Origin: Astrocystis sublimbata
Taxonomy: Eukaryota; Ascomycota; Sordariomycetes; Xylariales; Xylariaceae
NCBI GenBank assembly: GCA_022453515.1
Contig: JAJNNY010000017.1
Span: 558,001-622,000 of the forward strand
Direction: 5' to 3'
DNA length: 64,000 nucleotides
In this document: positions 12,817 through 23,186 of the stretch, in pieces
Layout: every line of letters begins with the position of its first letter
Numbering within the stretch: the first letter of the stretch is position 1
Notes under the pieces: generated by a model
The model's database searches: none
Told to the model about the DNA's origin: nothing
The model's input: only the letters and a program-made list of their open reading frames with translations
Program-made: the position numbers and the translations under genes

Positions 12817-13040
12817 AGGAGCACTCGAAAGTACCGCTCCCCGTGTACCCGGACGGCTGGCAGGGACGGGGTTGGCTGGACTCTAACATGGCGGCGGTCG
12901 ACGCCGCAAATCGAGAGGGGCCTCCGGACAGGAAAGCCGCCAGGGCCAGCCTGCAACGGAAGCGTGGCAGAGAGGGGGATCTGATGGAGCTGGATATGGA
13001 TACAATGACACCCAAGAAGCAAACGAAGAGAAAGCATTAG
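12798..13040 (+). pseudogene. Out-of-frame continuation of the Ulp1-like gene (or a last exon)
   Basis: Just before the TAG at 12814, a second frame opens at 12798 and runs 80 codons to TAG 13038-13040. It has coding-like character: it begins TTWRILEEHSKVPLPVYPDG and ends in an acidic patch followed by KKQTKRKH, a good nuclear-localisation-like tail. It overlaps the end of the upstream frame by 19 bases, so a one-base indel near 12798-12813 would fuse them. Alternatively a 59-nt intron (12739-12797, acceptor CCTTTTAG, weak donor GTCGGT) joins them in phase. There is no independent ATG at its start. Either it is the true C-terminus or the sign of a frameshift. Confidence 0.5.
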
Positions 13041-14374
13041 TCCAATAGAATTCCCTCAGAGGATATGGTCTCGCAAGTTATGTACGGATGTCTGTAACAC
13101 TATGTCCTTGCATGGGAGAATTGTGTAGCATATTTCAGCAGTGGTACTGATGAAGCGGGCAAATTGAAGGTGGGACCAGACACTGGATTTGACGGTCCAA
13201 ATTTGGGCGTTGCCGTGAGCTGTTCTCCGTAACGACAAAGGATCCAGTTAGAGATCATTCGTAAGTACCTTAGTAGGTATGTGACGCATGCTTGAGATAA
13301 TGATAGACATTATTGGCGCCAGAAATCTCGTTTGGACATGGTTTCCTCACGGAACCTGGAAGGACATTCGACCTGTCATTGTATCTGGCGGTATTCGTAT
13401 TCAGCTACTGCGAATCTAACAAAGAAAACAATGGAGATTTAAAGGAGAGCCGCGAAGGACGTTGCGTACCTACCTATGGCGCCCAAGAGCCGTTCTGGTG
13501 GCTATGGTGCTTGATGTGATGCGTCGTGGGTTGCGCTGGGTTCGATTACTCCTACATCCAGGAGCACCTCAATTTCAGAAATCCATGTCTATGTCTAATG
13601 ATGATACAGTACTGATATTCGTGAATCAAAAATAACCCAAGAAGGTAAAAAATTTCGTTGGCGGTATTGGCCAAACCAACCTTGTGTTGAAGCTTGCTGT
13701 GCTAAGCCAGTGCCTGTAGGCAGGTACTTTAGGTGCTAAGGTACCTAACGGGCAGCTGTAGCAGGCTCAAGAGCCCTTCCTCGCCCGCTGGAGGCGCTGT
13801 AACTGCTTCCCTTACAGCTGCTGTCTTGAGAGATAGAATGGCAGACTCAATTCAAGCAACCTTAGACTGCGAGCATACTTATCTACTAAGTACCCTACTT
13901 CAAATGGAACCTCGAAACCCGGTGTTTGAACCGGTTCATCCCGTGGAAATAGCATCATATCAATTTGAAAGTTCAGCTCTGATGGCTTGACTCTGCCCCC
14001 GGTAGGTACAGAGAAAGACTCGACACCACCAAGGCCCAGGCTCCAATTCTATCGTTGGAACCACTTACACTTACAACCTTACTTGCCTGCCACCTTTCTA
14101 ACTTGGGGATTCCCTTTGCCTGTCCTTTGAGCAGGATATCTACTCAAGTAAGTACATACCTAAGTACCTACCTCCTATGTTGTTGTTTGAAGTCTTCTCG
14201 CCGATCTACATGCACAGCATATATCCTCAATACATAGGATCACGCTACACCGGCAGCATATCGACCCGCAACAACCCTCGCTACCATGATCATCGACTGC
14301 CGCCTCGCTCGCCGCCCCTTGAGATCCAGAGACAAAGATCAAATTTATATTGTCACCATAAGTCATATCCACCT
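13041..14374. other. Spacer between the Ulp1-like gene and the ureidoglycolate lyase gene
   Basis: The two neighbouring genes point towards each other, so this spacer should contain both 3' untranslated regions and terminators. Short open frames (up to 85 codons) show no domain. TACC/TAGG motifs occur near 13266, 13720-13750 and 14147-14175. I see no RNA gene. Confidence 0.6.
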
Positions 14375-15199
14375 TCACAACTTGGTCAACACATTCTTCT
14401 GAGGAATGCCCACCCAAATCCCACTGGCAATAGCCCCGTCCCCGTCCCCGTCTCCCCCGTCCTCCAGAGCAACCTCCTGACAGTCTTCGACAGGCACATC
14501 GTTCGCGAACTGCACGACCACGAAATCGATCGTCGACTCGGGCGGCCCGAGCGCAATCATGGGCGCATGCCACGTGCCGGGGCCATATGTCACCGCCTGC
14601 TCGCCCGTCGCCACGAACGCCGCAAGCCGCGTCGGATCAGGGAGGCCGCGCCCCGGGAGGCCCGCGTCCCGCGCCGGCGCCGGCAGATCTTCATCCTCAT
14701 CCTGTCCCGTCGCATCCAGCGTCGGCGCCACCACCACGAGATACCGCTTCGTCCTGTCCGCCGTGAGGGGGATGAATGTCTGCGACGTGAAAGGATGGCG
14801 CTCGAGCACCCTGATCTGCACACCCCCGTCCGACGTGTTCTCCCTCGCATTCCTGCTCTCGCTCCCACCCTCACCCTCACCCCCTTCCCGCGAGACCAGC
14901 GTCCGCGCGCCACACACGAACATCGTCATCCTCGGCGTCCCCGCTTTCCCGCTCGGCGCCGACCCGTAGAGGTCCCGCAGGGACGCGAGCGCCTTGTACT
15001 GGATGGCCGTCCCCTGGTTGGCCGAGATGGCGCCACAGGGCAGCGCCCCGCGCGCAATGGCCGCCGGGCTGGTGTTGGAGGGCCGCGACTCTGGCGCCGG
15101 GTTCGCGATCACCTCTCCGAAGGGCGCGAAGGCGTCCCTCGACAGCGGCGCCGCTGTGATTGTTAGGGCTTCTGTGATGGATGTGGACCGCACGAGCAT
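14375..15199 (-). CDS. Ureidoglycolate lyase (AllA/Dal3 family)
   Basis: This 274-residue protein should cleave ureidoglycolate to glyoxylate and urea, the last step of allantoin (purine nitrogen) breakdown, in the cytosol or peroxisome. Family signatures are ERHPFTSQTFIPL (residues 133-145), GTWHAPM with the expected histidine (208-214), and QFANDVPVEDCQ (230-241). The first ATG is at 15199; a TTG two codons earlier is not needed. Compared with the short bacterial AllA and yeast Dal3 it carries two low-complexity insertions, one Gly/Glu/Ser-rich (about 103-124) and an Asp-rich Gly repeat near the C-terminus, both likely surface loops. No intron is required. No other allantoin-pathway gene lies in the window, so it is not clustered here. 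GC-rich codon use matches a highly expressed fungal metabolic gene. Confidence 0.88.
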   Translation of the reverse strand: MLVRSTSITEALTITAAPLSRDAFAPFGEVIANPAPESRPSNTSPAAIARGALPCGAISANQGTAIQYKALASLRDLYGSAPSGKAGTPRMTMFVCGARTLVSREGGEGEGGSESRNARENTSDGGVQIRVLERHPFTSQTFIPLTADRTKRYLVVVAPTLDATGQDEDEDLPAPARDAGLPGRGLPDPTRLAAFVATGEQAVTYGPGTWHAPMIALGPPESTIDFVVVQFANDVPVEDCQEVALEDGGDGDGDGAIASGIWVGIPQKNVLTKL

Positions 15200-16176
15200 G
15201 GCCAAGTTGTGCGGGTGATGAGGTCTTGTACTGCGTATGCGTAGGTAGTCGATTGGGCGCCCGGACGGATACGACTTAGGATTGGCTGTGAGTGTGATGT
15301 CGTGAGTATATTGCTGCGAATTTAGTAGGTAGGTAGGTTCAGTACTTAATATAGAACCAAGGTATTAGATATCAGCGTTGCGTTGTGGATAGGTGGATAG
15401 CTAGCCACTACGAATCAACAATTCTGCCCGTCCAATCGGTCCACTCTGTCTCGCACAAAGCTCCGGCCACGTATCTCCTCCGCACCTACAACATCATCAC
15501 GTACTTTATTAACCGTCGCCATCCGATTGCTTTTCATCATTCGGGACATATATATTTACAACGCCCTTTAAAAGTAGAATATGAAATTAAAAGAAAACCT
15601 GTCGGCCGCTTCACGATTTTAACCCGGCACTTCATCTACTACTACATTCTGAACAGCGTGTTCAATTTTCAAAGCTATGGATAGCTAACTCAGCGCAAAG
15701 AACATTGTGAAAACCGGTGAGGGTGTAGATGGCGACCATTCCGACCCGGCAGGCCCAGAAGCGTCATCTCTGTCGGTCAAGGTTCTCTTTCTTCTTTCCC
15801 CCCTTATTACAATGTTACAACACCGCAAACGCATCGCATCAGCCACCCCAAATTTTTGCCAACTCAACCTCGACCACCCTCGATCATCATCTCCCCCCAC
15901 CCTGCATCGCAGAATCAGCCTTGACACTCAGGCGGAAACAATGGCCCTAAAACCCTGAAACCGGAAGCCAGTATCAGCTCCTCGTCATCTTGCTAGAACA
16001 AGTCGTAGCACGGATCCTGGGATACGAAGACCTATCGAACCAAACGGTTTGTCGGTGGATCCACAGGCATATCGCAGTGACTTGGCCTAATAATCGTGAT
16101 TCTGTTGGACCAACCAATTTCTCTCGTCGGTGAGCTTCCACACCTCGTCCTTCGACAATCCTGACGTGAGTGCTCT
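15200..16176. other. Spacer between the lyase start and the DNMT5-like stop
   Basis: The part next to 15200 should carry the promoter of the lyase gene, and the part next to 16176 the 3' end of the DNMT5-like gene, both on the minus strand. A TAGG-repeat motif is at about 15326-15340, and 15480-15680 is visibly AT-rich. Short frames across the AT-rich part have no domain. A pyrimidine-rich patch is near 15780-15810. Confidence 0.6.
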
Positions 16177-19100
16177 CTAAGCTCTCTCGTCTGCGTTGCT
16201 GTCATCGCCCAGGTCCTTGGGCATGGGCTTGAAGGTAGCAATATCGCCCCAGCACTCCGCCGGAGCGTCCTCCTCCGTGGCATTACCCTCCTCCATTACC
16301 GTATCTCCTTCCGACTTAACATTGCCTTCGCCCATGACAACATCCTCTTCTGGCTCAACGACATCCTCCGCTGGAGCGACGTATGCTGTAGGGCAGATGT
16401 AAGATCTCTTTCGCAGTGAAAGTAAGTCTACTTCGAAAGTATTGGCGGTCACGAAATAGTAGACATGCACCTGTTTGCCTTGGCCGTAGCGGATAGCCCG
16501 GCCTTGGGCTTGTTTGACGTACATCTCAAAGTCCTCCTGCTTCCCGTAGACGGGTGCACTGGCGAACATGACATGATTTGCATCCTGGTAGTTTGAGCCA
16601 GCAGCCGCCTCACTGTTCAGTTTCAGGATGCGAACTCGCGCACTACTCGTGATCCTTTTGGTGCTGTTGGGCGTGATATCGTGAAACTCGACATTCTTGC
16701 TAGTCAGCAAGTCACAGATCACCTCCTTTTGTCGAACGAACTGGTAAAACAGGAGAATTTTGTCTTTAGTGTGGTCGAGAATTTCCTTGATTCTGGCGCA
16801 AATCATCGACGATTTGGAATTATTCTTGAGCAGATTGTTATCCGTGATTAAGGGGCAACGATCGATCTGCTCGGCGGGGATCGAGCGATTGGGAACCACA
16901 GAAGGACAGCCGGTTTTGTCCTGGCCACAAAACTTGTTTCGCGAATGGACGGGGCAGAGAAAATGTCCACATTGTGGAAGGAAGACCAAATCTGTCAGAG
17001 CAGCCTTGCAAACGCTACATTTGCGATTCTCCACAGCACACAGAACACTTTCGGCAGTTTGAAGCTGCTTCCTTTCAGCCACCAACTTGTCTCTGTTTTC
17101 AAACAATACAAGCATGATATCGACCAGCTCCGACTCCGTCTCGGAGAAATTGCCACCGCGAATCTTGATGTTATGATTGAAACGGGGATACTTGGGTTGG
17201 CCCGCCTGTCCCACCTTGACATACCCTCCTAATTTCTCTCGAGCAGTTGCCGGTTTGATTGTATCCGCGACAGTCGGGTCAAACTCTTGTAACCAGTTGA
17301 CCACGTCCGAATCTTCCAGGCTGGCAAGGTGATCTGCTGGCAGCTTAAAATGAGTAGCCCACGAGGGTTTCCCTTTTCTTTGTTGATTGAGGTGTTCGAA
17401 GAAAGGTTCGAGAGACTTTGGTGAACGTCTGCTTTCCTCGTCCCAGCCCACGATCTTTTCTTTACCCAGGTTGAATTGGTCCGTAGTGAAGATCGATTCA
17501 CTGATTGCCCTCAGCGCCTCTTCCCCGCCAAAGACTTCTGCATCTGATTGCAACATAGACACAAATTCATATGCCAGATCCTCGATAGCGCTTGTCGCAG
17601 AGACATTAAGTTTCTCCAGACCATTCTTAATCTCCTTGAAGCGTCGGCAAACAAGCCAAATTGCGACATGAGCATAGTATGCGAATTCCTGCTGGGCATC
17701 AACAAGCTTCTGTCTCCGATCTAAGATCTTCTGCTCAACACTGTCATTCATATCTGTGGAGTGTAACGATGCAACGTATGCCAATGCAAGACCGGCACGT
17801 AGTCTCTCGTTTGTAGGGAACTCGGCGAAGATTTTTGGATCAAGATTGTGGCGGCGCAAGGCAGCGGAAAGCTCCATATTGGAATTGCGGACGTCCTGTT
17901 GCATTTCCAGGTACTTGAGCAGATGAAAACGTGTCATGTATGAGCAGTGAAGCTCCTCAGACACAGATATTTTACCCATTCCTTCTTCATCAAATGGGTT
18001 TGCGCTGGCAAAATGACGGAGGAATCGTTGGGCTTGCTCAACTCGGTCTTTTACGCTTTTGTCTGTGAATACCTTGCCGTACGAAAGTTGTGTCCATGCT
18101 GAATCTTGATGCAAGACTCGTGGACCTTCGGTAATAAGAGGTAGTCCTGGGCGCAATTTGACTGCCCTGGCAACGTGGATGTTGAGCAGCTCCCCAATAT
18201 CGCACACGGCTTTCACGTTACTAGTAGGTGGCGTGGCCGACAATACCCACTTCGCGCGAGCCTTTGCATTCTTGACGAATTGCGCGACAATGAAATTATC
18301 GTACGAGAATTCGTCGTAGATGATCCGAGAAAAGTGAAAAGCTTCAAGCACATGCATGAACGTATTGTCCTCAAAGTCTTTTGCGGTGATAACTTCAGCT
18401 CTACCCCTATCGCTGAATTCCCTCTTCACGGTGACTTTTTTCTCCTTGTCGCCATGCTCGATTTGCTGTCCGAGACGTGTCTTCGTATCGTGGTAATCAT
18501 CCACGACAACTTTCCACTGCGCTTGGAGTTCCTCCTGGTGTTCAGTGATTTGTCCCTTGATTTTCTCGATTTCGCTGTAATTGAAAATGGCGGGGTCAAA
18601 GCCGGAAATGTGGTCACGAGCATGAAAGGTCGCATCTTCGTACCAATCCATAAAAGCGCCTAGCACATGAGGGTCGGTTCCGTTCTTCGCAGTTTTCGTT
18701 GTGGGAATAATCCCAGGTGGGGATAAGGAACCAGCATACTTTCCGAGCCATTTGTAGTAGTCTTCGTCGAAGATCGCCGTGCTTACAATGATGAGCTTAG
18801 CCGCCTTGATTCTTTCGAGGATTCTTTCGAAGGGTTTCACATGGTTTGCCGTTTTACGCCTTTTTGGTGGTGGTTCCAATGAGCTGAGTGCTCCTTCAAG
18901 GTCACTGGATTTCTCGATAGTAAGAACATCTGAGTCTCCCCAGCCGAGGAACTTCAGCACTTCGTCGCACCACTGTTCGACCAAGTGCGATGGAACCAAG
19001 ACAAGGGATGCAGCTAAGCTCGTCGTGTTTTCTTGGGGATTGCTCGGTTCTCGGGATCGTGCTACATCTGACTCCCGTTGTTGCGCCATGAGAGCAAGGC

Positions 19101-22100
19101 TGACAACGGTTTTGCCATAGCCAACATCGTCGGCTAGGATACCACCTGGACACACAACATTGCGTTTCGCTACAGCAAGTACACGCAGATTGAGATGGTC
19201 AGACCTGCATTCTTCGATCTCGCGCTCGGAAAACGACGGTGGATGGTGTTCTCTGTGCAACATCCAATCCAATGAGATCCTTTGCCGATGGGTGAGATCA
19301 GCTCCGTTGAGAAAGTGCCTGAAAGGCTCAGGCTGGGCTTCGAAGCTTTGTCCAGACAAACGCTGCAGGGATTCCTTGAATGACTTGAATCTCAGATTTG
19401 GGATATTCAGGGACCCTTTCTCGATGTGCACACTGAGCTCTACCGTGCCGTCCCTCGGCTTTGGGAAATGACTCGATGCCGCGTACGCAAGCAACTTCAT
19501 ATTTACTTCATAGTTCGCCGTTACTCTCTTCCAACCCTTCATATTCTCGCAGTCCTCGATCTTCACAACGACTTGAAGAGGCTCGCCGCATTTGCGAATG
19601 TCCTTTTCGTACTCACGCATATCATAGGAGAGGCGAAAAGGCTCGCGTATAGACTTTCTAGGATCGGTATTCTTCTCCATCCAATGAACGGCTGGTAGGT
19701 TTGGATAGCACAAATTGGAGCAATCCGGGATTGGCACATTATGGATCTGTGTTTCAATGCCGCCAAGATTGACGTTGACCGGAGCCAAAAGATCAAAAAG
19801 AGCAGTGTAATCCGATCGTGAAACAACGGCCCAGTCTTTAGGGCCGGCTTGCTCGTATTTCAGTAAGGTCATGTACGTGCCAGGAATCATATTGGATTCG
19901 ACACTGACGCTCGCTAGCGTGCGGATCATCTGGCCGTCGCCGTTGGTTTGTAAATCTTGGCCGCTAGGAATTGATCGCCAGCCTGTCTGCATCATATATT
20001 CTATGCAACGATCTTGGTCACAGGATTGTACTTGTGTTGAGGATTTGGGTGCCATTTCCCAATATCCCTCTATGAACGCTTCCACCGTAGTGTCGGTTGT
20101 CTGCGGGGTCCACGTTGGCGGGAATTTAACACAGAAGTCGCGAATCTCGCGCATCTCCAAGTATCGACATTCGTCTGAGATGATGTAGCAATCCTCCTGG
20201 GTTGGACCTATCCTGGTAGGATCCTTGAACAAGTAACGCTTTGGGCGCATGTTGTTGACAGGTTGCTCCGAATTCACTTCATTGACATGCAGACTATTCT
20301 CGGCTGCGTCGCAATCAGGACGATGATCATACGTTCCTCGAATAGATCTGATCGGAGTATGGGTCTCATTAGGGAGATCGGTGAGACACACGCTGATAAT
20401 CTCGAGCCCAGACGATGACTTTGAAATTGTCATGTTGACAGGGTATTTCTTGAAGACCCAGAACTCCCACCCATCTTTCTTTGGTAGATACCCAGACGTT
20501 CTTGGGGACATGCGCACACGGGCAAAGGGCCGCAACAAGTGTTGTGCCGACAACTCAAGGCTCTTCTTCAACGTCTCACCGTAAGTAGACCATGGGTCTA
20601 GGTATAGGTACCATGTTACCCACGCGTCAGAAACAACGGCTTGAAGACGGAAAATGCAGTCGTCGACCTTGGCTGAGTAACAGACCGTCACGTTATCGGA
20701 TAGATGGACGTTGGTATAGTAGAAGGTTGCGGTTGTCAGGGAGCTCAGGATAAGGTCCCCCACATCGAGTGCTTGGGCTTCCGGATGAAACGGAATGCGA
20801 TTGATCCCTTCGCTAACAAGACTTTTCAACGCCGTCGGAAAATGAGCCATCAGTTCTTGAGGTGCTGCATCATTCATGATTGGATCGTGAACAGACTCAT
20901 GGCCAATGAACGAATGTTTTGGGTTGCCTGCGCAACTTTTGCAACGAACAGCACCACAAACCATGCAACGTAGCAACTCTTCAGTGCTATACTTGGCGCT
21001 GCCGTTACAGTAGCAATAATGGCGGCACCGTTTGGCAATCTCGATCACTTTCTGTACGTCGTCAAACGGTTCCGGTGCAGTACTCCAAGCACGACTAGAC
21101 GAGATTTCTTTGAATGAAGGACGATATGGGGGTTCATACGACTCCACAGTGTGTTCAACAGTAGTGATCGAGGTGATAGGTGATGCCTCTGAGCCAAATT
21201 GTTCGTGTACAGATAACATCAATGAAAACAGTGCAGCTCCAACGACAGTCGTAGTCATCGCATTCCCAGCCAGATCACGAAGCTCTTCTTGAGATTCTCT
21301 GGATAGGTCTAAATCTCGAAGCGGTAAGCCCTGTAGATTGAGAGCCTCGAATCCAGACACGAGTCTACCTTGGTCAGTGATGAAGTTTAACCCCCGTGGC
21401 GTTAGACACCCTGTAACACCAAAAGGGTGGGTTATTTGGCCGCGATCAATGTTCTGGCTGATATCAAAGATTTGAGACTTAAACCGAATATCATAGTGGA
21501 CAGGCCCGCTGGGTGTGACATTGGTTGTCGATTTGCCTTTGACAGAACGCGCCGTCGACTGAGGGGTGGCATGCAGGCAACGTAAGTAGTAGATGTCCAT
21601 GCAGTCCAGTGCGCGATCATTCTGGCCTTTGAGAAAAAGTCTGTCAATCCTATCATAAGGCACTTCAGTTCCACCTTGTCCCCAGGCTGTAAGGGGGCGA
21701 TCCTTGCCCAGCTTGAAGTCGCGGCGAACACGATTGTGTCGCAACTTGCTTCGGCTCCACTGGTTGTCTTTCCCAGCCGCAAGCGTACTTGTCAGAACCC
21801 TTTCTGATTCATCCTGCCGAGCCCGCATGGCGAGCGGGTCCTGGGCAGAGAGCAGCCAATCTTGCACAGGGGCTGATGCACCCCGTTCCAGAGTTTCCAA
21901 CTTCTCTTTCCACCTGTTGACTATACCATTTGCTGCTGGAATTCCAAAGAATTCATTATCCAGCGCAATGACATAGCCGCGCTTGCGGGTGTGCGGGATA
22001 TAGTAATCCTTCGTATCGAGAAATTTGTGCGTTGCCGTGTACTTTACAGCGCGAAGAAAGAGGTCGCACATGGGACCCCAAGGAGCGTTAGTCACATTCT

Positions 22101-23186
22101 CCAAGAGGACCATTTTCGGGCGGTGTCTGTTGATGTAACACAGAGTAGAGAAGAAAGTGATGCTTGATTCACCATCTATTTTGCCAGCCTCTAGGATTTC
22201 TTCTGGGGTGATGCCATCCAGCCATCCACGAACATCGTCGTAGAATTGAGCTCGAAGTAACGGCGCCCCCTTCTTTGTGTTCTTCTTGATGTTGCTCTTG
22301 TTTTCTTCCCCCTCTTGATCATTCTTGTACTTCGGATTGTCGGCAGACTTTTTCCATTCGGTCACGAAACCATCACCCTCAGAAGCCAACTGTATGCTGT
22401 TTTTCTTCTTTGTATTGAGGTTGGAAAAGTCTACGCAAGATGTGCCTGCAACAAGAAGATCGATATCGGTGGGTATCGAGCAGAGACCACCCAAACTTGT
22501 TGGACTATAAATTTGTTAGGGTCCATAATGAGTGGAAAGATAACACGCGCGTCAAACGCCAGTGCAGCAGAGAGGAGGATGTTAGAAAGGGACAACGAAA
22601 GAGAAAAACGAAGAGGAGAGAAAAGCGACGGAAGTGTAACTTACGCAGTGGTAGCTTCAGAGTCCGCAAAATCTACAACATTGCTAAAGACGATGCTGTT
22701 TGGGGCATTTCGAGAAATATACGCCTGCTTGAAAGGCACATTCTCGACACTGAATAGATGATCGAATTGCAAGAAAGGGCTTGCACCGACATCGACAAGG
22801 AGTCGAGTGAGTTCCGTGATGAGTCGGAGAGCCAAGACTGGGGCCTCAGTTCCTGAGCATATGGTACCGACTCGTAGCTGAAAACCCTCTCGGCCAGAGA
22901 TGCCTCTGATTCCGTCAATGTTTTTAGATAGTAAATCCCAGAATGCTTGGTGAACATTTGTGATAGGCACTAGATGGAGTTGCAGATGAGCGTGGGAGGA
23001 TTCCCTTGAAGCGTCCGTAGCGGGGGTGCCAGAGATTTTTGACGGCACTGACGCTCCACGTTTAGACCCAGCATTGGTCTTTCTTTTGCGGACAGTTTGC
23101 AGAATGGGCAAGGGGGATGTCTGAGGCAAGGGTGTTTGGGATGACTGCGCCCTAGACGCACGTTTTGAGCGCGTCTGAGGAGCCAT
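16177..23186 (-). CDS. DNMT5-type DNA methyltransferase with RING finger and SNF2 ATPase
   Basis: Two exons, 23186-22645 and 22504-16177, flank a 140-bp intron with donor GTAAGT, branch CTAAC and acceptor TATAG, giving 2289 residues. The methyltransferase part shows motif I VGTICSGTEAP (106-116), the catalytic Cys in AGTSCVDFSNLN (Cys204), ENV (316-318), TRKR (353-356) and GNAM (594-597). A Cys-rich finger lies at 674-705. The ATPase part has a Walker A variant DDVGYGKT (1305-1312), motif II DEFS (1578-1581), SATP (1603-1606), an embedded RING (2010-2047, CSVC to CPSV) and motif VI QAQGRAIRYGQ (2179-2189). This order matches DNMT5 proteins, which in Cryptococcus maintain CG methylation using ATP in the nucleus; the same family is sometimes called Rad8-like. 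No chromodomain is visible in the short basic N-terminus. The tail is acidic and Val/Glu-rich. The frame is intact, so I infer a functional maintenance methylase or chromatin remodeller. Confidence 0.93.

Noticed and set aside
13490..13570. tRNA-like B-box (GGTTCGATTAC)
   Set aside because: No matching A-box or cloverleaf can be drawn around it.
14177..15166. Plus-strand 329-codon Arg/Pro-rich frame
   Set aside because: Antisense of the GC-rich ureidoglycolate lyase gene; its composition is an artefact and the lyase motifs are on the other strand.
18175..18663. Plus-strand 162-codon frame
   Set aside because: Lies wholly inside the intact DNMT5-like exon on the opposite strand and shows no domain.
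14375..23186. Functional linkage of ureidoglycolate lyase with the DNMT5-like and Ulp1-like genes
   Set aside because: Neighbouring only; separate promoters and unrelated roles, with no shared motif beyond the general TACCTAGG spacers.
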